Assembly (NCBI RefSeq): GCF_904067045.1
Contig: NZ_CAJFDC010000001.1
Coordinates: 62,001-126,000 of the forward strand
Direction of reading: 5' to 3'
Source: Pseudomonas sp. FEN
GTDB taxonomy: Bacteria; Pseudomonadota; Gammaproteobacteria; Pseudomonadales; Pseudomonadaceae
DNA length: 64,000 nucleotides
In this document: piece by piece, positions 10,285 to 20,712 of the stretch
Position numbering within the stretch: the first letter of the stretch is position 1
How the letters are laid out: every line of letters starts with the position of its first letter
Made by a program: the position numbers and the translations under genes
The notes under the pieces: generated by a model
Told to the model about the DNA's origin: nothing
The model's database searches: none
The model's input: the letters and a program-made list of their open reading frames with translations, nothing else

Positions 10285-11223
10285 TCAGGCCCGCGCCGCG
10301 CGCGTGGCGGCGAAGGCATCCGGGGTATTGAGGTTGGACGTGTTGACGCCGTCGGCGCAACGCTTGTTCAGGCCGGCCAGCACCTTGCCAGGGCCGCACT
10401 CGACCAGTTCGGTGGCACCGTTGGCCGCCAGGCACTGGACCGACTCGACCCAGCGTACGGGCTTGTAGAGTTGCTCCAGCAAGTCGCGCTTGAGGGTCGC
10501 CAGGTCAGCGGCCACCTGGGCGCTGACGTTCTGTACCAACGGGATTTGCGGAGCCTGCCAGTCGATGGCGGCGACGGACTCGGCGAAGCGCTCGGCGGCC
10601 GGGCGCATCAGTTCGCAATGCGACGGCACGCTGACCGGCAACGGCAGGGCGCGCTTGGCGCCCCTGGCCTTGCAGGCTTCCATGGCGCGCTCGACGGCCG
10701 CCTTGGCCCCGGCGATCACCACTTGGCCCGGGGAGTTGAAGTTCACCGCGCTCACCACTTCGCCCTGGGCGGATTCGGCGCACGCGGCAATCACATCGGC
10801 ATCGTCCAGCCCAAGGATCGCCGCCATGGCGCCCTGCCCGGCCGGAACCGCCTCTTGCATCAACTGGCCGCGCCGCTCCACCAGCTTCACCGCATCGCCC
10901 AGGCTCAGGCTGCCAGCGGCGACCAGCGCGCTGTACTCGCCCAGGCTATGGCCGGCGACATAGGCCGGACGCGCACCGCCTTCGGCCAGCCACAAGCGCC
11001 ACAAGGCAATGGAGGCGGTCAGGATGGCCGGTTGGGTCTTGTCGGTCTGGTTGAGCAGTTCTTCAGGACCCTGCTGGGTCAGGGCCCAGAGGTCATAGCC
11101 CAGGGCAGCGGAGGCTTCTTTGAAAGTCTCCAGGATCAGTGGGTATTGCGCGCCCAACTCGGCCAGCATGCCGAGGGACTGCGAACCCTGTCCTGGAAAG
11201 ACGAATGCGAGGGATGTAGACAT
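10285..11223 (-). CDS. fabD: malonyl-CoA:ACP transacylase
   Basis: Loads malonyl groups from CoA onto ACP. The 312-residue protein starts at ATG 11223 (MSTSLAFVFPGQGSQ) with AGGGG eight bases upstream. The longer frame to 11334 is not used. The active-site serine is in VAGHSLGEYSALVAAG, and the PGQGSQ motif is present. The 127-base gap to plsX holds an inverted repeat cccgcc-ttggcgg around 11265-11281 but no gene. Confidence 0.97.
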   Translation of the reverse strand: MSTSLAFVFPGQGSQSLGMLAELGAQYPLILETFKEASAALGYDLWALTQQGPEELLNQTDKTQPAILTASIALWRLWLAEGGARPAYVAGHSLGEYSALVAAGSLSLGDAVKLVERRGQLMQEAVPAGQGAMAAILGLDDADVIAACAESAQGEVVSAVNFNSPGQVVIAGAKAAVERAMEACKARGAKRALPLPVSVPSHCELMRPAAERFAESVAAIDWQAPQIPLVQNVSAQVAADLATLKRDLLEQLYKPVRWVESVQCLAANGATELVECGPGKVLAGLNKRCADGVNTSNLNTPDAFAATRAARA

Positions 11224-11350
11224 GTAACAAGCCCCTAATGATCTGGTCGTCGGAGAATTGACGTCCCGCCTTGGCGGACGCAAGAAACTGTCAGTTTGGA
11301 TGGCTGATTGAACTGAGCGGTCACATTTAAGCATTCCCGCGGGAAAACGC

Positions 11351-12361
11351 CTAAAGCAATAGATCCTCCAGGCGACCGCGCAGGCGCTCGGGGAGGTTTT
11401 CCTGGATCTCGATCAAGGCCCGCGCAATCGCGCTCTGGAAGCCCTCGACCCCGGCGGAGCCGTGACTCTTGACAACAATGCCCTGCAGACCGAGAAAACT
11501 CGCGCCGTTGTGCCGCGCCGGGGCAAGATCGGCCTGCAGCCGCTTGAGCAACGGCATGGCCAGGGCACCGACCAGCCGCGATGCCAGGCCCTGCCTGAAC
11601 AGCGCCTCGATCCGCGCGGCGATCATGGTCGCCAGGCCCTCGCTGGACTTGAGCAGGATATTGCCGACAAAACCGTCGCACACCACCACATCAGCCTCGC
11701 CGCGATACAGCCCGTCGCCCTCGATGAAGCCAATGTAGTTCAGCCCGCGCGCCTGTTGCAGCAGATTCGCCGCCAGCTTGACCTGCTGGTTGCCCTTGAT
11801 GTCCTCGGTGCCGACATTGAGCAAGGCGACACGCGGCCGGACCACACCGAGAGCCTCGGCCGCCACCGCGCCCATCACGGCGAACTGGAACAGATGCTCG
11901 GCACTGCAATCGACATTCGCCCCCAGGTCCAGCAACTGGCAATAGCCGCGCTGGGTCGGAATGGCTGCGACCATGGCCGGGCGATCGATCCCCGGCAACG
12001 TCTTGAGCACATACCGCGACAGCGCCATCAAGGCACCGGTATTACCGGCGCTGACACAGGCCTGGACCTTGTTGTCACGCAACAACTGCAAGGCCACGCG
12101 CATCGACGAGTCCGGCTTGCCGCGCAGGGCCTGGGATGGACGCTCGTCCATGGTGATGACTTCGCTTGCAGGAGTAATGGTCAGGCGCGCGCGATCCGCA
12201 GCCGGGTAGCTGGCGATCAGGGGTTCAAGCTGGGAAGGTTGGCCGACAAGGGTCAGGTGCAGCGAAGGCGTGGCGGACAGGCAAGCAATACTGGCCTGGA
12301 CAATGCTGCGGGGACCGAAGTCCCCGCCCATTGCGTCGATCGCGATGATCTGAGCGGACAA
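11351..12361 (-). CDS. plsX: phosphate acyltransferase PlsX
   Basis: Makes acyl-phosphate from acyl-ACP for phospholipid synthesis. The 336-residue protein begins at a TTG codon at 12361 ([16 protein letters not shown]), only three bases after the rpmF stop, so its translation is probably coupled. The DAMGGDFGP motif near the N-terminus is the PlsX signature. The order yceD-rpmF-plsX-fabD-fabG-acpP-fabF matches E. coli, apart from the missing fabH. Confidence 0.95.
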   Translation of the reverse strand: MSAQIIAIDAMGGDFGPRSIVQASIACLSATPSLHLTLVGQPSQLEPLIASYPAADRARLTITPASEVITMDERPSQALRGKPDSSMRVALQLLRDNKVQACVSAGNTGALMALSRYVLKTLPGIDRPAMVAAIPTQRGYCQLLDLGANVDCSAEHLFQFAVMGAVAAEALGVVRPRVALLNVGTEDIKGNQQVKLAANLLQQARGLNYIGFIEGDGLYRGEADVVVCDGFVGNILLKSSEGLATMIAARIEALFRQGLASRLVGALAMPLLKRLQADLAPARHNGASFLGLQGIVVKSHGSAGVEGFQSAIARALIEIQENLPERLRGRLEDLLL

Positions 12362-12364
12362 GAT

Positions 12365-12547
12365 TTACTCGTCAGCGCCCTTGTCGATCACTTTACGGCC
12401 ACGGTATACGCCTTCTGGCGATACGTGGTGACGCAGGTGAACTTCACCGGTGGTCTTTTCCACGGACAGGGTGCTAGCCTCGAGAGCATCGTGGGAACGA
12501 CGCATGTCACGGGCGGAGCGGGATTTTTTGTTCTGCTGAACAGCCAT
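12365..12547 (-). CDS. rpmF: 50S ribosomal protein L32
   Basis: The 60-residue basic protein ([20 protein letters not shown]) is L32. It has a strong SD (TTAGGAG) and follows yceD by 13 bases. The usual zinc-ribbon cysteines of some L32 proteins are absent, giving the C-minus form. Confidence 0.97.
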
Positions 12548-12560
12548 AATTGATTAACTC

Positions 12561-13088
12561 CTAAACGTTTGGGTCACGCTTTAACTGCGCCAATACACTG
12601 AACGGGTTGGACCGCGTTACCTCGTCCTCGCTCGGTTCGGGCTCATCGAGCCCCGCCGGCTGCTGGCATTCTTCCGGATGATGAGCAGGCACAATGGGCA
12701 AGGCGAGCAGAAGCTCTTCCTCGATCAATGCCTGCAGATCCAAAGGATCTTCGCCCAGTTCCAGCACGTCATAACCTTTCGGCAACGACTGGGTATTCGC
12801 ACCCTCCTTCACCACAGCATAACTGCATTCGCTATGGATCGGCAGGGTGACCAGCTCAAGACAACGCTGGCAAACCATTTTGACTTCAGTGTCGATAAAA
12901 CTGTGAATCATCACGGCTTTACGTTCATCTCGCTCAAAAACGAATTTAGCCTGCACCGTACCGACAGTGTCGGAAAGCGAGTCGCAGAGTCTCTCCAAAT
13001 CGGCCAGCAGCAGCTCACCTTGAAGGGTGGTGCCACGATCAGCCAATTTGCGCGGGTCAACGTGAGGTGGAATCGGGTCATTCAACAT
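12561..13088 (-). CDS. yceD: YceD/DUF177 family protein (23S rRNA accumulation protein)
   Basis: The 175-residue YceD (DUF177) protein has the conserved VCQRCLELVTLP motif and a very acidic C-terminal half. Homologues are linked to 23S rRNA accumulation and are always next to rpmF. The ATG at 13088 has no recognisable SD, and the strong promoter at 13098-13126 would start transcription about three bases upstream, so the message appears nearly leaderless. The N-terminus (MLNDPIPPHVDPRKLADRG) is the usual Pseudomonas one, so the start is not likely to be wrong. Confidence 0.9.
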   Translation of the reverse strand: MLNDPIPPHVDPRKLADRGTTLQGELLLADLERLCDSLSDTVGTVQAKFVFERDERKAVMIHSFIDTEVKMVCQRCLELVTLPIHSECSYAVVKEGANTQSLPKGYDVLELGEDPLDLQALIEEELLLALPIVPAHHPEECQQPAGLDEPEPSEDEVTRSNPFSVLAQLKRDPNV

Positions 13089-13097
13089 AGGCGCAGC

Positions 13098-13126
13098 ATT
13101 CTAGGGATGCCCCCCGCCACTGTCAA
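13098..13126 (-). promoter_or_regulatory. strong sigma-70 promoter of yceD-rpmF
   Basis: Consensus -35 TTGACA (13121-13126), 17-base spacer and -10 TAGAAT (13098-13103) on the minus strand. The predicted start, near 13091, is only about three bases before the yceD ATG. Confidence 0.8.
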
Positions 13127-13194
13127 AGGAAATTAGGCTCTGTCCGTCAGCTGACGGGCCGACTAGAATCGACGACCATCGTCAGGAGAAGCGC

Positions 13195-13773
13195 ATGTTG
13201 CCTTTGTTACTTGCCTCAAGCTCGGCTTATCGCCGGGAATTGCTGACCCGCCTGCGCCTGCCCTTCACCTGCGCGGCGCCGGATATCGACGAAAGTCAGC
13301 GCCCTGGCGAAGCCGCCATCGAGCTGGTCAAACGTCTCGCCGAGGAGAAGGCCCGGGCCCTGGCCGTGCGTCATCCGGCACACCTGATTATCGGCTCCGA
13401 CCAGGTCGCGGTACTCGACGGACGGATACTCGGCAAACCCCACTGCTTCGAGAAGGCCCGCGAGCAGCTGCTGGCCGCCAGCGGCGCGCGCGTCAGCTTC
13501 CTCACCGGGCTGGCCCTGCTCAATAGCCGGACCGGCGCCTGCCAGGTGGATTGCATCCCCTTCACCGTGCAGATGCGCCACCTGGAGATCGAGCGCGTCG
13601 AACGCTACCTTCACGCCGAACAACCCTACGACTGCGCCGGCAGTTTCAAAGCCGAGGGACTGGGCGTGAGCCTGTTCCAGAGCACCGAAGGGGCGGATGC
13701 CACCAGCCTGATCGGTTTGCCGCTGATCCGCCTGGTGGACATGCTGCTGGCCGAAGGCGTGCAGATCCCATAA
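13195..13773 (+). CDS. Maf-family nucleotide pyrophosphatase YceF
   Basis: The 192-residue Maf/HAM1-type house-cleaning pyrophosphatase, YceF subfamily, which hydrolyses 7-methyl-GTP in E. coli. The visible signatures are LLASSSAYRRELL at the N-terminus, the SDQVAVLDG motif and the C-terminal GLPLIRLVDML. It is divergent from yceD across a 106-base gap. SD GGAGAAG precedes the ATG at 13195. Confidence 0.92.
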   Translation: MLPLLLASSSAYRRELLTRLRLPFTCAAPDIDESQRPGEAAIELVKRLAEEKARALAVRHPAHLIIGSDQVAVLDGRILGKPHCFEKAREQLLAASGARVSFLTGLALLNSRTGACQVDCIPFTVQMRHLEIERVERYLHAEQPYDCAGSFKAEGLGVSLFQSTEGADATSLIGLPLIRLVDMLLAEGVQIP

Positions 13774-13807
13774 GTCCTTTCAGCACAAAATACCGGCTCG
13801 ACGCCCC

Positions 13808-13844
13808 AATAAAAAACCGGTCGTTCGCGACCGGTTTTTTATTG
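13808..13844. terminator. bidirectional terminator between yceF and sppA
   Basis: The arms AATAAAAAACCGGTCG and CGACCGGTTTTTTATT make a long perfect stem with A-runs on one side and T-runs on the other. It can serve both convergent genes. Confidence 0.9.
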
Positions 13845-13855
13845 CCGCACGAATA

Positions 13856-14845
13856 TCAGCGCAAGGTCGGCCCCTGGAAGCCCATCCACATCGCCAACTG
13901 CTCCGCGACACTGGCACCGAGCTTTTTCGAGAAGCGATCGAAAGGTGACTCCTGAACGGTAAAGTCCACCAGTTCCTTCTCACCAATCACATCCCGCGCC
14001 ACCGAACTGGCACTGCCCAGGCCGTCTATCAAGCCCAACGGCAACGCCTGCTCGCCAGACCAGACCAGCCCGGAGAACAACTCGGGATGCTCCTTGTCCT
14101 TCAGGCGCTCACCACGCCCCTTCTTCACACTGGCGATGAACTGGTTATGAGTGGTATCCAGCACCCCCTGCCAGAACCGGGTCTCATCGGCCTTCTGCGG
14201 CTGGAACGGATCGAGAAACGCCTTGTGCTCGCCCGAAGAGTAGGCACGACGCTCCACCCCCAGCTTCTCCATGGTACCGACAAAGCCGTAACCGGCCGCC
14301 GTCACACCGATAGAGCCGACCAGACTGGACTTGTCGGCATAGATCTCGTCCGCCGCACTGGCAATGTAATAAGCCCCGGAAGCACCGATATCGGAAATCA
14401 CCGCATAGACCTTGGTGTCCGGGTGCAGGCCACGCAGGCGACGAATCTCGTCATACACATAACCCGACTGTACCGGACTGCCGCCCGGGCTGTTGATGCG
14501 CAGGATGATCGCCTTGACCTTGGCATCCTCGAAGGCACTGCGCAGGCTGCCGACAATATTGTCGGCACTCGCCGACTCCTTGTCCGCAATCACCCCACGC
14601 ACCTCGATCAGCGCGGTGTAGTGGGCACCACGACCGGCGCTCTTCTCGATATTGATCAGCGGCGAAAACATCACCAGCGCGCCAAACAGATACACAAAGG
14701 TCAACAACTTGAAGAAAATCCCCCAGCGCCGTGAGCGACGCTGCTCCTGCACACCGGCCAGCAAGGTCTTTTCCAGCAGCTTCCAGCTCTTGTCATCAGC
14801 CGAATCGGCATTTGCCTTGGGCGGCGCGCCCCACTCATCAGACAT
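13856..14845 (-). CDS. sppA: signal peptide peptidase SppA (short form)
   Basis: An inner-membrane serine protease that degrades cleaved signal peptides. The 329-residue short-form SppA has one membrane helix (IFFKLLTFVYLFGALVMF), then the ClpP-like S49 domain with the catalytic serine in SDIGASGAYYIASAADEI and the general-base lysine downstream (DKSSLVGSIGV). The NSPGGS loop is present. It is 20 bases downstream of the HAD gene and probably cotranscribed with it and rluC. Confidence 0.93.
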   Translation of the reverse strand: MSDEWGAPPKANADSADDKSWKLLEKTLLAGVQEQRRSRRWGIFFKLLTFVYLFGALVMFSPLINIEKSAGRGAHYTALIEVRGVIADKESASADNIVGSLRSAFEDAKVKAIILRINSPGGSPVQSGYVYDEIRRLRGLHPDTKVYAVISDIGASGAYYIASAADEIYADKSSLVGSIGVTAAGYGFVGTMEKLGVERRAYSSGEHKAFLDPFQPQKADETRFWQGVLDTTHNQFIASVKKGRGERLKDKEHPELFSGLVWSGEQALPLGLIDGLGSASSVARDVIGEKELVDFTVQESPFDRFSKKLGASVAEQLAMWMGFQGPTLR

Positions 14846-14865
14846 GCTTGCTCACCCCAACGAAT

Positions 14866-15528
14866 TCAATTGACCCGGCCATCCAGCCAGGCGTGCAACT
14901 GTGGAAAACTGTCAATCGCCAAGCGCGGCTCGAATACCCGCAACTCATCCAGCGACAAGGCACCATAACCCACCGCCACCGAATCCATGCCAGCATTGCG
15001 CGCCATTTGCAAATCGAACGCCGAATCCCCGACCATCAAGGCCTGGGAAGCCGGGACAGCGCAATGGGCGAGAATCTGCTCGAGCATCAGCGGGTGCGGC
15101 TTGCTCGCGGTTTCATCGGCGGCGCGGGTGATATCGAAATAATCCAGCCAGCCATGGGCCTTCAACACCCGATCCAATCCGCGCCGGGCCTTGCCGGTCG
15201 CGACCGCCAGCTGGTAGCCGGCGGCGCGAAACGCCTCCATGGACTGCACAACGCCCGGAAACAGCGGCGAGGGTTCCGCCTCGAGGGCAATGTAGCTGTC
15301 GGCATAGTGCTGACGAAAGACGATCAATTCAGCATCGCCGATCGCCGGGTAGAGCGTGCGAATCGCCTCTGGCAAGCCAAGGCCGATAATGCCCTTGACC
15401 GCCGACTCATCGCGCGGGGCGAACCCCGAACGAGCAGCCGCCACTCCCATTGCCTCGACAATCCGACCAATGGAATCGGCCAAGGTGCCGTCCCAATCGA
15501 AAATCAGCAGCTTGTATTCAGACCGCAC
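14866..15528 (-). CDS. HAD-family phosphatase (Gph-like)
   Basis: A 220-residue haloacid-dehalogenase hydrolase. Motif I is [11 protein letters not shown], motif [12 protein letters not shown], motif III the lysine of ASKPHP, and motif [13 protein letters not shown]. All four catalytic motifs are intact. The cap domain is small and helical, as in phosphoglycolate phosphatase-like enzymes. It overlaps rluC by 11 bases, the arrangement known for PA2974. The substrate cannot be read from the sequence. Confidence 0.9.
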   Translation of the reverse strand: MRSEYKLLIFDWDGTLADSIGRIVEAMGVAAARSGFAPRDESAVKGIIGLGLPEAIRTLYPAIGDAELIVFRQHYADSYIALEAEPSPLFPGVVQSMEAFRAAGYQLAVATGKARRGLDRVLKAHGWLDYFDITRAADETASKPHPLMLEQILAHCAVPASQALMVGDSAFDLQMARNAGMDSVAVGYGALSLDELRVFEPRLAIDSFPQLHAWLDGRVN

Positions 15529-16474
15529 TCAGTCGCTCCACTGTCTTGGCCCACATTTCATCCACCGGCGCCTGCAACTTCAGCTCGCCGCCATCGGGCA
15601 ACGGCACGGTCAGCATGTAGGCGTGCAGAAACAGGCGCTTGCCACCCAGGTCACGAATTTCCTTGGTGAAATCATCGTCGCCGTACTTGCTGTCACCGGC
15701 AATACAGTGCCCGGCATGCAGGGTATGCACGCGAATCTGGTGGGTACGACCAGTGACCGGCTTGGCTTCGATCATCGTCGCGAAATCACCGAAACGGCGC
15801 AGCACCTTGAACACGGTGAGCGCTTCCTTGCCCTCTTCGTTGACCTCGACCATGCGCTCGCCGGAACGCAGGTTGCTCTTGAGCAAGGGCGCGCGTACCT
15901 GCTTGATCGAGGCCGCCCAATTACCGCGGACCAGAGCCATATAGCGCTTGTCGACGCCATCACCGCGCAGCGCTTCGTGCAGATGACGCAACATGCTGCG
16001 CTTCTTGGCGATCATCAACAGCCCGGAGGTGTCGCGATCCAGGCGATGGACCAGCTCCAGCTCCTTGGTGTCCGGACGCAACTGGCGAAAGGCCTCGATC
16101 ACGCCGAAATTCAGGCCACTGCCACCGTGTACGGCAATACCGGCCGGCTTGTTGATCACGATCAGCGCCTTGTCCTCGAACACAATCGAGGCTTCAAGGC
16201 GCTGCAACAGACCCTGGGCCAGGGGCACCGGCTCGTCGCGCTCGGGGACGCGCACGGGCGGGACCCGCACGATATCGCCGGCCTGGAGTTTGTACTCGGG
16301 CTTGATGCGCCCCTTGTTCACCCGCACTTCGCCTTTGCGCAAAATGCGGTAAATCAAGGTCTTGGGCACACCCTTGAGCCGGGCGAGAAGGAAATTGTCA
16401 ATGCGCTGGCCGGCATATTCCGGCGAGACCTCAAGCAGTTGTACGCTTGGAGTCGGGGGGGTAGTCGTCGTCAT
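15518..16474 (-). CDS. rluC: 23S rRNA pseudouridine synthase RluC
   Basis: Makes pseudouridines 955, 2504 and 2580 in 23S rRNA in E. coli. The 318-residue protein has an N-terminal S4 domain ([20 protein letters not shown]) and the RluA-type catalytic core, with the aspartate in [14 protein letters not shown]. It is divergent from rne, as in E. coli and P. aeruginosa. Confidence 0.95.
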   Translation of the reverse strand: MTTTTPPTPSVQLLEVSPEYAGQRIDNFLLARLKGVPKTLIYRILRKGEVRVNKGRIKPEYKLQAGDIVRVPPVRVPERDEPVPLAQGLLQRLEASIVFEDKALIVINKPAGIAVHGGSGLNFGVIEAFRQLRPDTKELELVHRLDRDTSGLLMIAKKRSMLRHLHEALRGDGVDKRYMALVRGNWAASIKQVRAPLLKSNLRSGERMVEVNEEGKEALTVFKVLRRFGDFATMIEAKPVTGRTHQIRVHTLHAGHCIAGDSKYGDDDFTKEIRDLGGKRLFLHAYMLTVPLPDGGELKLQAPVDEMWAKTVERLSAV

Positions 16475-16503
16475 GTCGGCGATGATAACAATTTTTTATG
16501 GAA

Positions 16504-16532
16504 TTGAAGCACTTAATCATTACTGCTATAGT
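16504..16532 (+). promoter_or_regulatory. sigma-70 promoter of rne
   Basis: -35 TTGAAG (16504-16509), a 17-base spacer, and -10 TATAGT (16527-16532). Transcription would start near 16539, giving a leader of about 648 nt ahead of the rne ATG. Confidence 0.7.
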
Positions 16533-16538
16533 CGCGAA

Positions 16539-17186
16539 CGCCGCCAAAAGCGGCTGGACAGAGGACCAACGGCCAACAGCCGGCCCTGACCAACGCAATT
16601 CATCAGGATGCGAGGCCGTCCTACGGGGCTTTCGCCGTTCGAGGAAAGGTTCGCGATCGTAACGAGCGCAGGTGACATGAGGCCTGAAGCGCGCCGGTAA
16701 ACTGAGTCAACACTCGTTTCCCGAGCCGGTATTAACGGCCAGTTCACAAAGTGCAGTCGATCACGAATCACACCTGGGCGAAGGCTTCGGAAACAACGCC
16801 TAATTAGCCATGAGCGTGCTTTCCCCTTTCGGAGAACACGGTAAATGCCAACCCGCTGCGGATTCTGCGCGCGGCCGCACCCGAATTATCAGGGATACGT
16901 GTAGGGTGGAGATGCACAACCGTCGGACTGTGTAGCATTAGGCTTTATCAAGACGCTTCATATCGTCCACAGCCGCGGTTGATTCCTCCTCCTGACAGAG
17001 CTTTTGCTTGTGAGGTGTCTTTTGTCACCCCAAGAAGCAGGACGCGTGAGTCGCGACTTCGTCCCCTCTGGACGAACCTCGCCCGACACAGGAATGGCCA
17101 ACCACTCCTGACGCACCTGACACCGACCGTGAGAAGTCGTGTGTGCCGAACGCCGTTTCCGGCAGCCCGGAAACCGACGGTACTAC
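16539..17186 (+). ncRNA. long structured rne 5' leader (rne-II type)
   Basis: The 648 bases between the rne promoter and start codon hold no credible gene but are rich in short complementary segments (for example ccttttcgg/tttccgg-like pairs). The conserved rne-II RNA motif is known from the leaders of RNase E genes in Pseudomonadaceae, where it is thought to let RNase E cut its own message. Location and length fit. Exact motif boundaries need a covariance search. Confidence 0.65.
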
Positions 17187-20100
17187 ATGAAAAGAATGCT
17201 GATTAACGCAACTCAACCCGAAGAGTTGCGTGTTGCCCTGGTAGACGGCCAGCGCCTCTACGACCTGGACATCGAGTCCGGTGCCCGCGAGCAGAAGAAG
17301 GCCAACATCTATAAAGGCCGGATTACTCGCATCGAGCCAAGCCTTGAGGCTGCCTTTGTCGATTTCGGCTCCGAGCGCCATGGCTTCCTGCCGCTGAAAG
17401 AAATCTCCCGCGAATACTTCAAGAAAGCCCCCGAAGGCCGCGTCAATATCAAGGACGTCCTGAGCGAAGGCCAGGAAGTCATCGTCCAGGTCGAGAAAGA
17501 AGAACGTGGCAACAAGGGCGCCGCCCTGACCACCTTCATCAGCCTGGCCGGTCGTTACCTGGTACTGATGCCGAACAACCCGCGAGCCGGCGGTATTTCC
17601 CGGCGCATCGAAGGCGAAGAGCGCAACGAACTGCGTGAAGCGCTGAACGGCCTGGTTGCCCCGGCCGACATGGGCCTGATCGTGCGCACCGCCGGCCTTG
17701 GCCGCAGCAGCGAAGAAATGCAGTGGGACCTCGACTACCTGCTGCAACTCTGGACCGCGATCAAGGAAGCCTCCCTGGACCGTTCCGCGCCTTTCCTGAT
17801 CTACCAGGAAAGCAACGTGATCATCCGCGCCATCCGCGACTACCTGCGCCAGGACATCGGCGAAGTGCTGATCGACAGCGTTGAAGCCCAGGACGAAGCC
17901 CTGACCTTCATCCGCCAGGTGATGCCGCAGTACGCCAGCAAGATCAAGCTGTACGAAGACAGCGTGCCGCTGTTCAACCGTTTCCAGATCGAAAGCCAGA
18001 TCGAAACCGCCTTCCAGCGCGTCGTCGAACTGCCTTCCGGCGGCTCCATCGTCATCGATCCGACCGAAGCCCTGGTGTCCATCGACATCAACTCGGCCCG
18101 CGCCACCAAAGGCAGCGACATCGAAGAAACCGCGCTGCAGACCAACCTGGAAGCCGCCGAGGAAATCGCCCGTCAGTTGCGCCTGCGCGACATCGGCGGC
18201 CTGATCGTCATCGACTTCATCGACATGACCCCGGCCAAGAACCAGCGCGCCGTGGAAGAAAAAGTCCGCGAATGCCTGGAAGCCGACCGTGCCCGCGTGC
18301 AAGTCGGCCGTATCTCGCGCTTCGGCCTGCTGGAAATGTCCCGTCAGCGCCTGCGTCCATCCCTGGGCGAAAGCAGCGGCATCGTCTGCCCGCGTTGCAA
18401 CGGCACCGGCATCATCCGTGACGTCGAATCCTTGTCCCTGGCGATCCTGCGCCTGATCGAGGAAGAGGCCCTGAAGGACCGCACCGCCGAAGTCCGCGCC
18501 CAGGTGCCGATCCCGGTCGCCGCGTTCCTGCTCAACGAAAAACGCAACTCGATCACCAAGATCGAACTGCGCACCCGCGCCCGTATCGTGATCCTGCCGA
18601 ACGATCACCTGGAGACGCCGCACTTCGAAGTGCAACGTCTGCGCGACGACAGCCCGGAAGCCCACACCAACCAGTCCAGCTACGAAATCGCCGCGGCCGC
18701 CGCCGAAGTCGAAGATGTCCAGCCGGCCGCGGCCACCCGCACCCTGGTTCGCCAGGAAGCGGCGGTCAAGACCGCGCCGGTCCGCGCCAACGCGCCGGTT
18801 CCGACCGAAGAAGTGGCTGCGCCTGTCGCCGCCCCGGCACCGGTCGTGGCCGAACCAAGCCTGTTCAAGGGCCTGGTGAAGTCCCTGGTCAGCCTGTTTG
18901 CCAGCAAGGAAGAGCCGGTTGCCCCTGCCGTGGTTGAAAAACCGGCGGCCGAGCGTCCTGCCCGTAACGAAGAGCGTCGCAACGGTCGCCAGCAGAGCCG
19001 CAACCGTAACGGTCGCCGTGATGAAGAGCGCAAGCCGCGCGAAGAGCGTGCGCCACGGGAAGAACGCGCGCCGCGCGAGCCGCGTGAAGAACGCGCGCCA
19101 CGGGAAGAGCGTGCACCGCGTGAAGAACGTGCGCCACGTGAAGTCCGCGAAGTGCGTGACGAAGCACCGGCCGTAGCTCGTGAGGAACGTGCCCCACGTG
19201 CCCCGCGTGAAGAACGCGCACCACGCGCCCCGCGTGAAGATCGCAAGCCACGTGGCGAACGTGAAGAACGCGTGCGTGAACTGCGCGAGCCGCTGGATGC
19301 CGCACCGGCTGTCGCCGCTGCCGCGACGGCTGGCGTAGTCGCCGAAGAACGTCCGGCCCGTGCGCCACGTGAAGAACGTCAGCCGCGTCCACCGCGTGAA
19401 GAACGCCAACCACGTGCCGAGCAGGCTGCCGTCGCCGCTGAAGAAGAAGTATTGCAGGGCGAAGAGCAACTGCAGGACGAAGGCCAGGACAACGCCGAAG
19501 GTGGCGATCGTCCCCGTCGTCGCTCCCGTGGTCAACGTCGCCGCAGCAACCGTCGCGAGCGTCAGCGTGACGCCAACGGCAATGTGATCGAAGGCTCGGA
19601 AGAAGGCAGCGAAGAACCTCACGAACCGGCTACCGCTGCCGAACTGGCTGCCGGCCTGGCCGTGACCGCCGCCGTCGCCAGCAGCGTGATCAGTGCTCCA
19701 GCCGAAGCCCAGGCGCATCAGCAGGCCGAACTGGCCACTGCCGCGACCCAGGAAGCACCCGCGGTTGAAGCTCCGGTCGTTGAAGCCACTACCCCGGTAG
19801 AAGCCCCGGCGGTACCGGAAGTGGAAGTTGCTCCGGTTCACGCGGTCGAGCCTGCGGTTGAAGCCCCTGCCGAACCGGTCGTTGTCGCGGAGCCGCCAGT
19901 ATTCGTGGCGCCTGAACCGGCCATCGAAACATCGGCTGTCGCAGCGCCAGTGGTTGAAGAGCCAGCCGCTCAAGCGCCTGTCGCCGAAGCAGCTCCGGTC
20001 GCGCAAACAGCGCCAGAGCCGGCCCAGGAAGTCCAGGCCGCGTTCCAATGGTCCGAGCCCGCGGTCGCGCAACAGGCGCCCGTGACTGAACCTGTCGTGG

Positions 20101-20498
20101 CTGAAGAGCCAGCCGTGGTTGCCCAACCAGAGCCTGCTCCAGTGGCTGCCCCGGTAGTGGCTGAAGCCGCTGCGGTAGTTGTCGAGGCGGCTCCAGCCAG
20201 CGCCCTGACCAGCAACGGCCGCGCACCGAACGATCCACGTGAAGTGCGTCGTCGCAAGCGTGAGGAAGAGCGTCTGGCTCAGGAAGCCGCCGAGCGTGCC
20301 GCTGCCGCCCCGGCAGTAGAGGCCGTGGTCGCCGCCGAACCGGCCCCCGCGCCTGAAGCTGCTCCGGCGGCGCTGGCGCACAACGAAAGCGAAGCGGTTG
20401 CGCCGACCATCGACGAAAACCTGCAGTCCGCCGAAGAAGTGGTTGAACACAACCACAAAGCCCTGGAAGAAGCCCACGAGCCTAAACCCCTCGCCTGA
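17187..20498 (+). CDS. rne: ribonuclease E
   Basis: The main endonuclease of mRNA decay and rRNA/tRNA processing, and scaffold of the degradosome. The 1103-residue protein starts at ATG 17187 ([10 protein letters not shown]). It has the S1 domain (about 35-120), the 5' sensor and the DNase I-like catalytic region with [11 protein letters not shown] and [11 protein letters not shown] (catalytic aspartates), and the Zn-link CPRCNGTG near residue 400. The C-terminal half is disordered. It has an Arg/Glu-rich block of tandem PREERA repeats (DNA 19018-19290) followed by a long Ala/Pro/Val/Glu-rich tail and a short basic motif ([15 protein letters not shown]). The C-terminal layout is Pseudomonas-specific. 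Confidence 0.97.
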   Translation: MKRMLINATQPEELRVALVDGQRLYDLDIESGAREQKKANIYKGRITRIEPSLEAAFVDFGSERHGFLPLKEISREYFKKAPEGRVNIKDVLSEGQEVIVQVEKEERGNKGAALTTFISLAGRYLVLMPNNPRAGGISRRIEGEERNELREALNGLVAPADMGLIVRTAGLGRSSEEMQWDLDYLLQLWTAIKEASLDRSAPFLIYQESNVIIRAIRDYLRQDIGEVLIDSVEAQDEALTFIRQVMPQYASKIKLYEDSVPLFNRFQIESQIETAFQRVVELPSGGSIVIDPTEALVSIDINSARATKGSDIEETALQTNLEAAEEIARQLRLRDIGGLIVIDFIDMTPAKNQRAVEEKVRECLEADRARVQVGRISRFGLLEMSRQRLRPSLGESSGIVCPRCNGTGIIRDVESLSLAILRLIEEEALKDRTAEVRAQVPIPVAAFLLNEKRNSITKIELRTRARIVILPNDHLETPHFEVQRLRDDSPEAHTNQSSYEIAAAAAEVEDVQPAAATRTLVRQEAAVKTAPVRANAPVPTEEVAAPVAAPAPVVAEPSLFKGLVKSLVSLFASKEEPVAPAVVEKPAAERPARNEERRNGRQQSRNRNGRRDEERKPREERAPREERAPREPREERAPREERAPREERAPREVREVRDEAPAVAREERAPRAPREERAPRAPREDRKPRGEREERVRELREPLDAAPAVAAAATAGVVAEERPARAPREERQPRPPREERQPRAEQAAVAAEEEVLQGEEQLQDEGQDNAEGGDRPRRRSRGQRRRSNRRERQRDANGNVIEGSEEGSEEPHEPATAAELAAGLAVTAAVASSVISAPAEAQAHQQAELATAATQEAPAVEAPVVEATTPVEAPAVPEVEVAPVHAVEPAVEAPAEPVVVAEPPVFVAPEPAIETSAVAAPVVEEPAAQAPVAEAAPVAQTAPEPAQEVQAAFQWSEPAVAQQAPVTEPVVAEEPAVVAQPEPAPVAAPVVAEAAAVVVEAAPASALTSNGRAPNDPREVRRRKREEERLAQEAAERAAAAPAVEAVVAAEPAPAPEAAPAALAHNESEAVAPTIDENLQSAEEVVEHNHKALEEAHEPKPLA
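19018..19425 (+). repeat. tandem repeats encoding Arg/Glu-rich RNA-binding arm of RNase E
   Basis: Imperfect repeats of about 15-24 bases (cgtgaagaacgtgcgccac and variants) encode many copies of PREERA, then PREERQPR near 19346-19425. They lie at about residues 610-746 of RNase E and are in frame. Copy number is likely to vary between strains. Confidence 0.85.
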
Positions 20499-20516
20499 CT
20501 CTGACGGCTGTTGAAA

Positions 20517-20551
20517 AGCCCCGCCTGCAGTGATGCAGGCGGGGTTTTTTT
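20517..20551 (+). terminator. rne terminator
   Basis: An 11-pair stem, CCCCGCCTGCA (20519-20529) with TGCAGGCGGGG (20534-20544), a GTGA loop and then a T(7) run. It lies 20 bases after the rne stop. Confidence 0.92.
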
Positions 20552-20712
20552 GTCCGTTATTCAGGAGGCCCAGCGGATTTTTCCTGCCTATGGATAAAGC
20601 CGCCATACAACAAAGAAAAGTCCCACGCCACAAATTGAATCCAGCTGACTGAACTCAGCTTTTCACCAGTGCACAGTCGAGCCTCTCAGGGACAGGTGAG
20701 AGGGCAATGTTC

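Noticed and set aside
17025..20633. 1202-codon open frame antisense to rne
   Set aside because: It mirrors the RNase E codons. The Arg/Phe/Gly-rich translation is the shadow of a GC-rich gene and has no start signal or homologue I recognise.
20707..20712. earlier ATG for the toxin gene
   Set aside because: The SD is only two bases away, too close for initiation; the ATG six bases later has normal spacing.
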